Positions 1 to 9,704 of a DNA stretch of 9,705 nucleotides are shown here, piece after piece. Within the stretch, counting starts at the first letter, position 1. Every line of letters begins with the position of its first letter. This DNA comes from an uncultured Gammaproteobacteria bacterium (GTDB lineage: Bacteria; Pseudomonadota; Gammaproteobacteria; Pseudomonadales; Azotimanducaceae_A): positions 1 to 9,705 of the forward strand of contig CAJWZG010000096.1 in assembly GCA_913049565.1 (NCBI GenBank), written 5' to 3'. The position numbers and the translations under genes are program-made. Below the pieces are notes generated by a model. That model ran no database searches and had not been told where the DNA came from. It saw only the letters and a program-made list of their open reading frames with translations.

Positions 1-811
1 GGTCGGCATACTTTCTTTTCATGGCCGGCGCACTAGCACCCACTTCACAAAGGAAAATCGCGTCGGGTTTCATTCGTTCTCGCAGCTGAGGGAGAAATCG
101 ATCGACCAGCGCGAGCCCGTCATCACCTGCCGCAAGGCCAAGCTCTGGCTCGTGTCGATATTCCTGAGGCAAGGCCTGCATATCAGCCGCGTTGACGTAG
201 GGCGGGTTCGTTAGAATCAGATCCCATTGCTCGGTTTGTGCTGACAACCATTTACAGGCATCGCCTTCGACCACCTCAACACGATGGCTCAAGTTGTGTA
301 GATCGACATTTTTCCGAGCGAGCAGTGCCGCCCGCGAGTCGAGTTCCACGAGCGTCACCGTGGCCTGAGGATAGCGTTTGGCCGCTAGAATACCCAGACA
401 CCCAACGCCCGCGCAGAGGTCAAGGATGCTTTCGACTTGCAATGAAACCCACTCTTCAAGAGGCTCACCGAGTAAGTAGCCGATAGGCGAGCGGGGAATC
501 ATCACCCCTGGCTCAACGAAAAATCTCTGCCCCATAAACTGACATTCCCCGAGCAGATGCGCCAGAGGTGTTCGATTTTTAATTCGCTGGTTTGTGATTT
601 GTTCAACGCGCTGAAGGTCGGCAGGATCAACCTGGAGCGCGAGCGATGCCTCATCATCAACGTAACCGGTGACACTCAAAACAAGATATACCGCTTCGTC
701 CCACGGATTATCGGTTCCATGACCATAGAACAATTCAGCTCGGTTGAAGCGTTGGTAAACCGCGCCAATGAGTTCGCCGACTACAGCTGACTGATGCTCG
801 TCTACTGCCAA
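1..811 (-). CDS. prmB: Ribosomal protein L3 glutamine N5-methyltransferase PrmB, 3' end cut by window edge
   Basis: SAM-dependent enzyme that methylates a glutamine of ribosomal protein L3 in the cytoplasm. The translated minus strand gives 270 residues with no stop before the window edge; the E. coli protein is about 310, so roughly 40 C-terminal residues are missing. Seen: the PrmB-specific N-terminal block YGHGTDNPWDEA (29-40), the domain junction IPRSPIG (105-111), SAM-binding motif I around DLCAGVGCLGI (131-141), catalytic NPPY (202-205) and the PrmB tail EYRHEPELGLA (217-227). These separate it from the release-factor enzyme PrmC. There is no ATG in frame near the start. A TTG at 811-809 gives an N terminus whose VDE and following residues fit E. 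coli PrmB, while an in-frame TGA lies 11 codons upstream. That start overlaps the gpsA stop by 10 nt, suggesting translational coupling. Identity is firm; the start is likely but inferred. Confidence 0.93.
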   Translation of the reverse strand, partial: MAVDEHQSAVVGELIGAVYQRFNRAELFYGHGTDNPWDEAVYLVLSVTGYVDDEASLALQVDPADLQRVEQITNQRIKNRTPLAHLLGECQFMGQRFFVEPGVMIPRSPIGYLLGEPLEEWVSLQVESILDLCAGVGCLGILAAKRYPQATVTLVELDSRAALLARKNVDLHNLSHRVEVVEGDACKWLSAQTEQWDLILTNPPYVNAADMQALPQEYRHEPELGLAAGDDGLALVDRFLPQLRERMKPDAIFLCEVGASAPAMKRKYAD

Positions 812-1818
812 CGCGATGGATCCACAAACTCGACGTCGGCGCCTTCAGTGTTGCTCATCAATGTGCTGATTACTTCTGCCACCCCTTGTTGCTGAAAGAC
901 AATGCGATGCAGGCCGTCAACCAGCGGCATGTACACGTCTAGCTCCCGGCTCTTTGCGTAAACAAGCTCAAGGGTATTCACCCCTTCAGCGAGCTTGCCA
1001 AGCGAAGCAGACGCTTCATCCAACGACATGCCTTTAGCAATACACTCACCCAATTGATGATTTCGGCTTAAGGGCGAGGTACAGGTCACCAATAAATCGC
1101 CGACTCCAGCGAGCCCAAGGAAGGTAAAAGGATTGCCGCCCATTGAAACCGCGAAACGACTCATTTCGGCTAGGGCACGCGTCACTAACAATCCAATGGT
1201 GTTCTGACCAACGTTCAACCCTGAGGCTAGACCGCAAACGATGGCGTAAATATTTTTCAAAGCCCCGCCGAGTTCAACGCCGTAGACGTCGGCGCTGGCA
1301 TACACTCGTAACGTGTCGTTACGCATAACTTCCTGCACCAGGGTGGCATCTTGCTGCTGGTGGGTGGCAATCACGGTTCCAGCGTACTGACGTGCTGCGA
1401 TTTCTTCAGCTAAGTTCGGCCCGGAAATGGCGCCAAGATGTTGGCTCGACGTAAAATCTCCGAGCAGTTGGCTCATTAAACGAAAGCCTCCCGGGGCTAT
1501 ACCTTTAGTCGCGCTAATTAACACATCGTCTGGATTGATGAAGGGTGCCATCTCTGTACACACTGAAGCGAACCCCGCGCTGGGCACAGCTACAAAGATT
1601 AGCTGGGAAGTTTTAGTTGCTTGGCCTAGATCGGCAGTGGGCTTGACACCGGGCTCAAGGGGATACCCTGGTAGATAACGTCGGTTTTCACCAGCTCGGA
1701 GTGTTTGTTCTACCTGCTCAGGATCGCGCATCCACAGGTATGTGGTATAGCCGTTGCGGGCAATAATGTTGGCGATGGCGGTACCAAAGTTTCCGCCACC
1801 CACAATGGCGACATTCAT
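802..1818 (-). CDS. gpsA: Glycerol-3-phosphate dehydrogenase [NAD(P)+]
   Basis: Cytoplasmic enzyme that reduces dihydroxyacetone phosphate to sn-glycerol 3-phosphate, the backbone for membrane phospholipids. With the ATG at 1818 it is 338 residues, normal for the family. Seen: Rossmann dinucleotide motif GGGNFG (7-12), ATKG (103-106), the ISGPNLAEEIA stretch (131-141), the catalytic-lysine motif GGALKN (184-189, K188), LAGVGDLLVTC (236-246) and the substrate-binding SRN (251-253). The frame stays open to a TTG at 1830, giving four extra residues. The ATG is preferred because the Rossmann strand then starts at residue 2, as in relatives, and a GGTAGAG purine run lies just upstream; neither ribosome site is strong. 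It lies 74 nt downstream of htpG with no clear promoter or terminator in the gap, and its end overlaps the proposed prmB start. It may therefore be partly transcribed with htpG. Confidence 0.96.
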   Translation of the reverse strand: MNVAIVGGGNFGTAIANIIARNGYTTYLWMRDPEQVEQTLRAGENRRYLPGYPLEPGVKPTADLGQATKTSQLIFVAVPSAGFASVCTEMAPFINPDDVLISATKGIAPGGFRLMSQLLGDFTSSQHLGAISGPNLAEEIAARQYAGTVIATHQQQDATLVQEVMRNDTLRVYASADVYGVELGGALKNIYAIVCGLASGLNVGQNTIGLLVTRALAEMSRFAVSMGGNPFTFLGLAGVGDLLVTCTSPLSRNHQLGECIAKGMSLDEASASLGKLAEGVNTLELVYAKSRELDVYMPLVDGLHRIVFQQQGVAEVISTLMSNTEGADVEFVDPSRWQ

Positions 1819-1892
1819 TCGCTCTACCAATCAGGGTGACACGCCATCATTGTGACGGCTTGTCGGTCAGATAGATACGCTGACTGTGGCGT

Positions 1893-3809
1893 CTAGGAGT
1901 CGCTCGCAGGCAGCAAATCCATCAACAACCTGTTAATTCTAGACACATAGGTTGCAGGGTCTTGCAAAGTACCGCCCTCGGCTAAGCTCGCCTGATCAAA
2001 CAGCAGTTCCACCAATTCAGCGAAGCGATCCTCATCCTGCTCGGTATCTAGCCGATGCAACAGCGGGTGTTCGGCATTGAACTCAAAAAACGGCTTACTC
2101 TCTGGCATAGATTGACCACTGGCTTCCAAGATCTTGCGCATTTGGATGCCTACGCCGAAGTCGGAAAGCACCAAACACGCTGGGGAGTCCGTTAAGCGCC
2201 TGGATGGCCGGACACCTTCGACCTTATCTGCGATGACCGCTTGAATGCGCTCTGTAAGGGGGTGTTCGTCGACTTCCTCATCGTCGTTGTCAGCATCTGT
2301 CTTGGATTCACCGGGTAGCGTTACGTCACCACGCATCACATCAACGAAGGGCAGGCCATCGAACTCGGAAAGCGAACTCATCAGCCACTCGTCGATTCGG
2401 TCGAACATGACCAACACTTCCACGCCTTTCTCTTTGAAAATCTCCAAGTGCGGGCTGCGACTGGCAGTTTCATGGGTCTCGGCGCAAATGTAATAGATAC
2501 TTTCCTGATCGTCTTTTTTGCGCTCGATGTAATCAGTAAGGCTCGCGTTCTTGTCACTGCTCGCGCTATTCGTGGTTGCAAAACGCAGTAACTTCATAAT
2601 CGCTTCACGGTTAGCGAAGTCTTCGCCTGCTCCTTCTTTGATGACCTCACCAAATTCATTCCAGAATGTCTGGTATTGCTCGGGTTCCTTCTTCGCCATG
2701 TCCCCAAGCATGCTAAGTACACGCTTAGTCACCGCATTGCGGATCGAAGTAACTCGCTCGTCTTGCTGTAAAATCTCTCGGGAAACATTAAGCGGCAGAT
2801 CATTGGAGTCGATAACTCCTTTGACAAAACGCAGATACAAAGGCAGAAACTGGTCCGCGTCGTCCATGATGAAGACGCGCTGCACATAGAGCTTCAAGCC
2901 CTTGGGCAAGTCGCGGTTGTACAGATCAAAAGGTGCGCGCTTGGGCAAGTAGAGTAGACTGGTGTATTCAAACTTACCCTCCACACGGTTGTGGCTCCAG
3001 GTCAGCGGGTCTTCGAAGTCGTGGGAAACGTGTTTGTAAAATTCTTTGTACTCGTCGTCCTCCACTTCGGAGCGAGATCGTGTCCACAGCGCCTGAGCAG
3101 AGTTGACCGCTTCAAGCTCGGCTACGAACTCTTCCTCGTCGGATGCGCCGTAACCGGGTGTCGAAAACATTCTAACCGGCACGCCGATATGGTCAGAATA
3201 CCGAGTAACAATATGACGCAGACGAGAATCCTCGGCGTACTCTAGTGCGTCGTCTTGCAGGTGCAGTATGACCTTTGTACCTCGGGGCAGGTCTTCTAAG
3301 GCATCTAGGCTATATGCATCTTCACCAGTAGAGCGCCAGCGCACGCCCTCGCCCCCTGCTGCGCTTTGAGTCAGAACCTCCACTTCTTTTGCGACCATAA
3401 AAGCGCTGTAAAATCCGACACCAAATTGCCCAATAAGCTGAGAGTCCGACTGCTGGTCGCCAGTGAGGTTTGACAGAAACTCTGCGGTGCCAGATTTTGC
3501 AATGGTACCTAGATGTGCGATTACATCATCGCGGGACATGCCTATGCCGTTATCTGCAATTGTCAGTGTGCCTGCCTCTTTATCGAAGCTAATATCGATA
3601 TGAAATTCGGCGTCGTCACCGAGCAGACTGGCATCTTCGATCGCACGAAAACGCAACTTATCAATAGCGTCAGAGGCGTTGGAAATAAGCTCTCTTAAGA
3701 AGATCTCGCGGTTGGAATACAGCGAGTGGATCATCAGCTGCAATAGTTGTTTGGCTTCGGTTTGAAAGTTGAGTGTTTCGGACTGATTCTCGGACTGAGT
3801 GTCGCTCAT
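1893..3809 (-). CDS. htpG: Molecular chaperone HtpG (bacterial Hsp90)
   Basis: ATP-dependent homodimeric chaperone of the cytosol that remodels client proteins under stress, usually with DnaK. It is 638 residues (E. coli 624), complete. Seen: N-terminal GHKL ATPase with the Bergerat-fold motifs [10 protein letters not shown] (39-48), ADNGIGM (85-91), GTIAKSGT (101-108) and the lid/G2 motif [11 protein letters not shown] (127-137); a middle domain with [10 protein letters not shown] and the gamma-phosphate-contacting arginine in [10 protein letters not shown] (about R344); an acidic linker rich in D and E near 503-515; and a C-terminal dimerisation domain ending MDLLPASDS. It lacks the eukaryotic MEEVD tail, as expected for bacteria. 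The ATG has a good Shine-Dalgarno (AGGGGA, 8-nt spacer) and a sigma-32 type promoter upstream, so heat induction is well supported. It stands between the suc operon and gpsA. Confidence 0.98.
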   Translation of the reverse strand: MSDTQSENQSETLNFQTEAKQLLQLMIHSLYSNREIFLRELISNASDAIDKLRFRAIEDASLLGDDAEFHIDISFDKEAGTLTIADNGIGMSRDDVIAHLGTIAKSGTAEFLSNLTGDQQSDSQLIGQFGVGFYSAFMVAKEVEVLTQSAAGGEGVRWRSTGEDAYSLDALEDLPRGTKVILHLQDDALEYAEDSRLRHIVTRYSDHIGVPVRMFSTPGYGASDEEEFVAELEAVNSAQALWTRSRSEVEDDEYKEFYKHVSHDFEDPLTWSHNRVEGKFEYTSLLYLPKRAPFDLYNRDLPKGLKLYVQRVFIMDDADQFLPLYLRFVKGVIDSNDLPLNVSREILQQDERVTSIRNAVTKRVLSMLGDMAKKEPEQYQTFWNEFGEVIKEGAGEDFANREAIMKLLRFATTNSASSDKNASLTDYIERKKDDQESIYYICAETHETASRSPHLEIFKEKGVEVLVMFDRIDEWLMSSLSEFDGLPFVDVMRGDVTLPGESKTDADNDDEEVDEHPLTERIQAVIADKVEGVRPSRRLTDSPACLVLSDFGVGIQMRKILEASGQSMPESKPFFEFNAEHPLLHRLDTEQDEDRFAELVELLFDQASLAEGGTLQDPATYVSRINRLLMDLLPASDS

Positions 3810-3817
3810 TGGCGGGT

Positions 3818-3823
3818 TCCCCT
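3818..3823 (-). promoter_or_regulatory. Ribosome binding site of htpG
   Basis: AGGGGA lies 8 nt upstream of the htpG ATG at 3809 and supports that start. It immediately follows a small potential hairpin (AACGC at 3839-3835, GCGTT at 3828-3824, 6-nt loop) that would sit at the extreme 5' end of the heat-shock transcript. The hairpin adjoins but does not cover the Shine-Dalgarno. Confidence 0.75.
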
Positions 3824-3877
3824 AACGCTGGTATGCGTTGAGATATGGGGATGGTGGAGTGGATTTCAAGCGTTAGG
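3821..3877. repeat. 8-bp perfect inverted repeat bracketing the htpG promoter
   Basis: On the minus strand CCTAACGC (3877-3870) and its exact reverse complement GCGTTAGG (3828-3821) flank the heat-shock promoter with a 41-nt gap. The left arm shares its last base with the -35 element, and the right arm runs into the Shine-Dalgarno. A third, shorter copy of the core (AACGC, 3839-3835) lies between them and could pair with the right arm in mRNA. Function is unknown: it could be an operator pair, a leader structure, or chance. Confidence 0.5.
3841..3870 (-). promoter_or_regulatory. Sigma-32 (RpoH) heat-shock promoter of htpG
   Basis: Reading the minus strand, a -35 element CTTGAAA (3870-3864) is followed by a 13-nt spacer and a -10 element CCCCATATCT (3850-3841). 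These match the established RpoH consensus (CTTGAAA and CCCCATNT) at every defined position with an accepted spacing. Transcription would start near 3837-3832, giving a leader of about 25 nt before the htpG ATG. HtpG is a classic RpoH regulon member, so position and sequence agree. The start site itself is inferred. Confidence 0.9.
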
Positions 3878-3892
3878 CAAGGTGTTCAACTC

Positions 3893-3925
3893 GCAAAACC
3901 AGAGGAGCCCGCAAAAGCACTCCTC
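3893..3925 (-). terminator. Probable Rho-independent terminator after sucD
   Basis: Starting 19 nt past the sucD stop, the minus strand carries GAGGAG (3925-3920) and its exact complement CTCCTC (3907-3902) around a 12-nt loop. Two wobble pairs can extend the stem at its base. A short run TGGTTTT follows. The stem is stable but the T-run is weak, so termination may be partial. Its place at the end of the suc operon and 23 nt before the htpG -35 box fits a boundary between two transcription units. Confidence 0.55.
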
Positions 3926-3944
3926 CACCGCGATTAACCTTGGT

Positions 3945-4820
3945 TTAACTCCAGCCGGTAACGTCAGCCAGCGCGTCACCAATCTCCGCCAAGCTGCGAA
4001 CGGTAAGAACACCGGCATCCTGTAGGGCGGCGAATTTGTCATCCGCAGTACCCTTGCCCCCGGCGATAATTGCACCCGCATGGCCCATACGTTTGCCCGG
4101 AGGTGCCGTGACACCCGCTATGTAGCCAACAACAGGCTTTGTCACATTAGCCTTGATATAGGCAGCAGCTTCCTCTTCGGCGTTACCACCGATTTCGCCG
4201 ACCATGACTATGGCCTCGGTTGACGGGTCTTGCTCAAAGAGTTCCAGCACATCGATAAAATGGCTTCCGGGAATCGGATCACCGCCAATGCCCACGCAGG
4301 AGCTTTGGCCAAAACCGCGGTCCGTCGTTTGCTTAACCGCTTCGTAGGTCAAGGTACCGGAGCGCGAGACGATCCCCACCTTGCCGGGTAGATGGATGTC
4401 GCCGGGCATGATGCCGATCTTGCATTCGCCGGGCGTAATGACGCCTGGGCAGTTAGGACCGATCATGCGCGCGCCACTTTGCTCAAGTCGCGCTTTCACC
4501 GCCAACATATCCAGCGTGGGAATACCTTCGGTGATGCAAACGATCAGCTCAATGCCCGCGCTTAATGCTTCGAGGATCGAATCTTTACAGAAACCAGCGG
4601 GTACATAGATGACACTCGCCGTGGCGCCTGTCGTTGCGACCGCATCAGCAACGGTATCGAAGACTGGCAGCCCTAAGTGTGTGGTGCCGCCTTTGCCCGG
4701 TGTCACCCCACCGACAAGCTGAGTGCCGTAGGCTAGCGCTTGTTCGCTGTGCAGAGTACCTTGAGAGCCGGTGAAGCCCTGACAGATCACCTTGGTGTCT
4801 TTGTTGATCAAAATACTCAT
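3945..4820 (-). CDS. sucD: Succinyl-CoA synthetase alpha subunit (ADP-forming)
   Basis: With SucC it converts succinyl-CoA, phosphate and nucleoside diphosphate to succinate, CoA and nucleoside triphosphate in the TCA cycle. This subunit binds CoA and carries the phosphohistidine. It is 291 residues, normal length. Seen: N-terminal CoA-binding Rossmann domain with QGFTGSQGT (14-22) and the GGVTPGKGG turn (37-45), [11 protein letters not shown] (72-82), CITEGIP (95-101), IGPNCPG (120-126), and the active-site motif [14 protein letters not shown] with H247 as the phosphorylated histidine. The ATG overlaps the sucC TGA as ATGA, and a strong GGGAGGT (4832-4826), inside the end of sucC, sits 5 nt upstream. 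This makes the start certain and points to coupled translation of the two subunits in equal amounts. It is the last gene of the operon. Confidence 0.98.
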   Translation of the reverse strand: MSILINKDTKVICQGFTGSQGTLHSEQALAYGTQLVGGVTPGKGGTTHLGLPVFDTVADAVATTGATASVIYVPAGFCKDSILEALSAGIELIVCITEGIPTLDMLAVKARLEQSGARMIGPNCPGVITPGECKIGIMPGDIHLPGKVGIVSRSGTLTYEAVKQTTDRGFGQSSCVGIGGDPIPGSHFIDVLELFEQDPSTEAIVMVGEIGGNAEEEAAAYIKANVTKPVVGYIAGVTAPPGKRMGHAGAIIAGGKGTADDKFAALQDAGVLTVRSLAEIGDALADVTGWS

Positions 4821-5986
4821 GCTTGACCTCCCGCAGCTGCCACTGCCTTTTCAACGGCATCTACCAACGATTCTCCGGGAATGATATTCAGGCCACTATC
4901 GGCTAGCGTTTTACGTCCAAGTTCTGAGTTATTGCCTTCAAAGCGCACAACGACTGGTACTTCCACTCCGACTTCTTGAACCGCACCAATAATGCCTTCG
5001 GCGATTGTCGCGCAGCTTACAATGCCACCGAAGATGTTAATGAGTACGGCTTGAACAGCTGAATCGGAAAGAATGATTTTGAATGCTTCCGCCACCGCTT
5101 CCTTGGTAGCGCCGCCCCCCACGTCGAGGAAGTTAGCAGGATTACCACCATGCAGTTTGACCAGGTCCATGGTGCCCATCGCAAGACCAGCACCATTGAC
5201 CATGCAGCCAATATTTCCCTCCAACGCCACGTAATTGAGACTGTACTCTGCGGCCTGAGCCTCGCGCTCGTCTTCTTGACTGGGATCGTTCAGCTCGGCA
5301 ATTGCGGGTTGGCGGTACAGGGCATTGCCGTCTATGTTGATCTTGGCGTCTAGGCAGTGAATATCCCCATCCGAGGTAACCACCAATGGATTGATCTCCA
5401 ACAATGAGCAATCTGATTCCTCAAATAAATTCGACAACCCCATGAAAAGATTGGCAAATTGACGGATTTGCTGGCCCTGCAAACCCAGCTTGAACGCCAG
5501 TTCTCTGCCCTGATAAGGCTGCGCGCCGACTGCAGGGTCAATAATCGCTCGTAAAATTTTCTCGGGCGTTTCCTCGGCGACTTGCTCAATTTCAACACCG
5601 CCCTCCGTAGAAGCCATAAACACGACACGCCGGCTTCCGCGATCAATAACCGCACTGAGGTACAACTCCCGCTCAATATCGGTACAGCTTTCCACGTAAA
5701 TTTTGCTCACCGGCTGTCCGTTCTCGTCGGTTTGGATGGTGACTAGATTTTTGCCAATCCATTGATCGGCAAAGGCACGAACGCCGTCCAGCGAATCGAC
5801 CACCTTCACGCCACCTGCCTTGCCCCGCCCACCAGCATGAACTTGCACTTTGACCACCCATCGGTCACCGCCAATTTTTTGCGCGGCTTCTACTGCCTCG
5901 TCTGCAGTGTCTACCGCATACCCTTCTGATACCGGTAAGCCGTACTGGGCGAACAGACCCTTTGCCTGATACTCGTGTAGGTTCAT
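4817..5986 (-). CDS. sucC: Succinyl-CoA synthetase beta subunit (ADP-forming)
   Basis: Nucleotide- and succinate-binding partner of SucD in the TCA cycle. It is 389 residues, against 388 in E. coli. Seen: N-terminal MNLHEYQAK, an ATP-grasp fold with [16 protein letters not shown] (46-61), the metal/nucleotide-binding LEINPLVV (196-203) and DAKI (213-216), [18 protein letters not shown] (257-274), then the C-terminal flavodoxin-like ligase domain with FLDVGGGA (286-293), NIFGGIV (317-323) and VVVRFEGNN (345-353). The start is supported by GAGAG at 8 nt upstream within a purine-rich run. It follows lpd by 53 nt with no terminator visible, and overlaps sucD by 4 nt. One oddity: where E. coli and Pseudomonas SucC, as I recall them, read GGIVRCDLIA, this protein reads [10 protein letters not shown] (R to S at 324, D-L to A-T at 326-327). 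All other key motifs are intact, so it should be active. Confidence 0.97.
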   Translation of the reverse strand: MNLHEYQAKGLFAQYGLPVSEGYAVDTADEAVEAAQKIGGDRWVVKVQVHAGGRGKAGGVKVVDSLDGVRAFADQWIGKNLVTIQTDENGQPVSKIYVESCTDIERELYLSAVIDRGSRRVVFMASTEGGVEIEQVAEETPEKILRAIIDPAVGAQPYQGRELAFKLGLQGQQIRQFANLFMGLSNLFEESDCSLLEINPLVVTSDGDIHCLDAKINIDGNALYRQPAIAELNDPSQEDEREAQAAEYSLNYVALEGNIGCMVNGAGLAMGTMDLVKLHGGNPANFLDVGGGATKEAVAEAFKIILSDSAVQAVLINIFGGIVSCATIAEGIIGAVQEVGVEVPVVVRFEGNNSELGRKTLADSGLNIIPGESLVDAVEKAVAAAGGQA

Positions 5987-6039
5987 GGCTTTTTCTCTCT
6001 CCCTTGTACTAAGTCACACTTCGATGACCAAATAAATTG

Positions 6040-7491
<1,452 letters not shown>

Positions 7492-8754
7492 TTAAAGTTC
7501 CAACAAGATTCGCGCTGGATCTTCCAGCATGCCTTTGATCGCCACCAAAAACTGCACCGCCTCACGACCATCAATCAAACGATGATCGTAAGACAGCGCC
7601 AAATACATCATCGGGCGAATCACTATTTCGCCGTCGACTACAACCGCCCGATCCTGAATATTATGCATACCCAGTACCCCGGTTTGCGGCGGATTGAGTA
7701 TCGGCGTTGACATCATAGAGCCGAAAATACCGCCATTAGATATAGTAAACGTTCCTCCGGCCATGTCTTCCAATCCCAGTTTGCCAGACCGCGCTTTTTC
7801 CCCGTAAGCCATGATCTGATCTTCTATCTGCGCTAATCCCAACGCATCCGCATCGCGCACAACAGGTACCACGAGACCACGCTCAGTAGAAACGGCTACA
7901 CCGATGTCGTAGTAACCATGGTAGACAATGTCGTTACCATCAATGCTTGCGTTTACCGAAGGAAATCGCTTGAGCGCTTCGGTTGCAGCCCGCACGAAGA
8001 AAGACATAAAACCCAACTTGGTGCCGTTGTGAGCCGACTGAAACTCTTTCTGATAGCGCTTGCGGAGCTGCATGATGGGCTGCATGTCAACTTCATTGAA
8101 CGTGGTCAGCATCGCGGCATTTTGCTGCGCCTCAACAAGACGTTTAGCGACGCTAGCGCGCAGTCGTGTCATTGGCACGCGTCGCTCCACACGCTCTTCC
8201 TCGCTACCGCTGAATGCCTCACTAGGGGACGCTGCCGGCACGGGTTGAGCTAATTCTGTTACCTCAGCTGGGGGTGGTGACACTGGCACCGCCTCTTCAC
8301 TGACAGGTCCGGATGCTAGGGCTTTGGCCACATCTTCCTTGGTAATACGTCCATCCCGGCCGCTTCCTATCAGTCCAGTAAGATCTAACGCCGATTCTGC
8401 AGCCATTTTCTTTGCCGCAGGGCTCGCAAAACGATCCCCATCAGCGCTCGCTTCGGGTGTCGCTGCCACGTCTGCCTGAACCTCGGCTTGCACGGCTGCG
8501 GGTTTCTCGCCCCCAGCTGCTGCTCCTACCTCGAAGTGTGCGATGGGCTCCTCCGACAAAACGGTATCACCCTCTTGTTTGAGAATCGTCGCCAAAACGC
8601 CGTCTTCTGGGGCAAATACCTCGATCACAACCTTGTCGGTTTCAATATCGACCAGCAAGGTATCTCGAGTGACAAAGTCACCCGGCTGATGATGCCAGGT
8701 TGCGACGCTGCCATCGGCAATGGACTCGGGAAAAATAGGTGCGTTGATTTCCAT
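7492..8754 (-). CDS. sucB: Dihydrolipoyl succinyltransferase (E2 of 2-oxoglutarate dehydrogenase)
   Basis: Core of the 2-oxoglutarate dehydrogenase complex: it takes the succinyl group from SucA on a swinging lipoyl arm and transfers it to CoA. It is 420 residues. Domains seen: one lipoyl domain (about 1-78) with the lipoylated lysine in [11 protein letters not shown] (K41); an Ala/Pro/Glu-rich flexible linker (about 79-106); the peripheral subunit-binding domain (about 108-146, ASPAAKK to TKEDVAKAL); a second Pro/Ala linker (about 150-185); and the catalytic acyltransferase domain from about 190, with [24 protein letters not shown] and the active-site motif [12 protein letters not shown] (H391, D395). 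A single lipoyl domain is typical of E2o rather than E2p of gammaproteobacteria. The ATG follows the sucA stop by 2 nt with only a weak ribosome site, and its TAA abuts the lpd ATG. Confidence 0.97.
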   Translation of the reverse strand: MEINAPIFPESIADGSVATWHHQPGDFVTRDTLLVDIETDKVVIEVFAPEDGVLATILKQEGDTVLSEEPIAHFEVGAAAGGEKPAAVQAEVQADVAATPEASADGDRFASPAAKKMAAESALDLTGLIGSGRDGRITKEDVAKALASGPVSEEAVPVSPPPAEVTELAQPVPAASPSEAFSGSEEERVERRVPMTRLRASVAKRLVEAQQNAAMLTTFNEVDMQPIMQLRKRYQKEFQSAHNGTKLGFMSFFVRAATEALKRFPSVNASIDGNDIVYHGYYDIGVAVSTERGLVVPVVRDADALGLAQIEDQIMAYGEKARSGKLGLEDMAGGTFTISNGGIFGSMMSTPILNPPQTGVLGMHNIQDRAVVVDGEIVIRPMMYLALSYDHRLIDGREAVQFLVAIKGMLEDPARILLEL

Positions 8755-8756
8755 GA

Positions 8757-9704
8757 TCAGTGTCCGTTCTCCATATCGTCAGCAGGCTCGTCAACGAGTG
8801 CCGCTTTGACCAATTGTTGCTGTTGTTCTAGGTGAATACTCGCGTACCCGACTGCCGGCGCAGCGAATGCTTCCCGGCCCGCGTAATGCAGGGTAATTCT
8901 TTTGTTAAGGCGCCTCATCACTCGACGCAGCCGATATTGAATCGAAAACCACGCCCCCTGGTTAATAGGCTCTTCCTGACACCACATGATTTTGTCTGCC
9001 TTCGTGTATAGGGCAAGCTGTTCGAACAAGACATCATCCGGGAACGGGTAAAGTTGTTCGATTCTAATTATCGCGACGTCCTGCAGTTGCTGCTCGGCAC
9101 GGGCTTCCCAGAGGTCGAAATAGACCTTGCCGCTACACAAGACAATGCGTTTCACTTTTTTCTCAGCGATATCGGCGGTCTCACCGATCACCAACTGAAA
9201 CTGGCCGTCGCACAGCTCATCCACGCTGGACACAGCCAACTTATGGCGAAGCAAGCTCTTAGGGGTCATCGCAATCAGCGGTTTACGCGTGGGCCTGATG
9301 GCTTGACGACGTAGCATATGAAACACCTGTGCCGGCGTTGATGGCACACAAATTTGCATATTGCGTTCAGCGCAAAGCTGCAAGAAACGCTCTAACCGAG
9401 CCGACGAGTGTTCTGGGCCCGCCCCTTCGAAGCCGTGGGGTAGCAACATGGTGAGACCACAGAGCCTTGCCCACTTGGTTTCGCCAGAGCTTATAAATTG
9501 ATCGATCACCACCTGCGCGCCGTTGGCGAAGTCGCCGAACTGCGCCTCCCAGAGCACGAGGGCGTCCGGTCGCTCGACCGAGTAGCCGTACTCGAAGGCG
9601 AGCGCGGCGTACTCCGACAGCAGCGAGTCGAAGATCTGGAAGCGCGCCTGCGAGTCGGACAGGTTCGCCAGCGGTAGCCACTCCTGGCCGTTCTCGCGGT
9701 CGTG
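8757..9704 (-). CDS. sucA: 2-oxoglutarate dehydrogenase E1 component, C-terminal part (5' end outside window)
   Basis: Thiamin-diphosphate enzyme that decarboxylates 2-oxoglutarate and succinylates the lipoyl arm of SucB. The window holds the last 315 codons of a protein that is usually about 930-950 residues; the frame is open to the right edge. Seen, numbering from the edge: [14 protein letters not shown] (29-42), [13 protein letters not shown] (52-64), [90 protein letters not shown] and a C-terminal [11 protein letters not shown]. These are the transketolase pyrimidine-domain and C-terminal motifs of E1o. An internal GTG at 9557 is not a start. The stop lies 2 nt before sucB. Codons up to about 9504 are extremely GC-rich in third position and differ from the rest of the gene. 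Confidence 0.97.
   Translation of the reverse strand, partial: HDRENGQEWLPLANLSDSQARFQIFDSLLSEYAALAFEYGYSVERPDALVLWEAQFGDFANGAQVVIDQFISSGETKWARLCGLTMLLPHGFEGAGPEHSSARLERFLQLCAERNMQICVPSTPAQVFHMLRRQAIRPTRKPLIAMTPKSLLRHKLAVSSVDELCDGQFQLVIGETADIAEKKVKRIVLCSGKVYFDLWEARAEQQLQDVAIIRIEQLYPFPDDVLFEQLALYTKADKIMWCQEEPINQGAWFSIQYRLRRVMRRLNKRITLHYAGREAFAAPAVGYASIHLEQQQQLVKAALVDEPADDMENGH
9504..9704 (-). other. Segment of sucA with foreign-looking codon usage
   Basis: In the first 67 complete sucA codons of the window, 65 end in G or C (exceptions CTA and CGA). The next 40 codons, starting GAT CAA TTT ATA, have only 24 such endings, which resembles the rest of the window. The switch is sharp and falls just after the highly conserved [13 protein letters not shown] block. 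Reading frame and protein motif continue without a break across it. Possible causes are a chimeric assembly or recombination within the gene; the sequence alone does not decide. Confidence 0.6.

Noticed and set aside
238..790. Plus-strand open frames at 238-486 and 557-790
   Set aside because: They lie opposite prmB, whose minus-strand frame has all family motifs; the plus-strand translations resemble no family and have biased composition.
1841..1892. Inverted repeat ACGCCA/TGGCGT between htpG and gpsA as a terminator
   Set aside because: The arms are 6 bp, about 40 nt apart, with no T-run after them. This is expected by chance and is not a convincing terminator.
8757..9557. A short separate gene starting at the GTG at 9557
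   Set aside because: The same frame continues to the window edge and encodes the preceding conserved part of E1o, so this is an internal valine codon of sucA.
9367..9681. Arg/Ala-rich minus-strand frame at 9367-9681 as a gene
   Set aside because: It overlaps sucA in another frame and is open only because of the very high GC content there.
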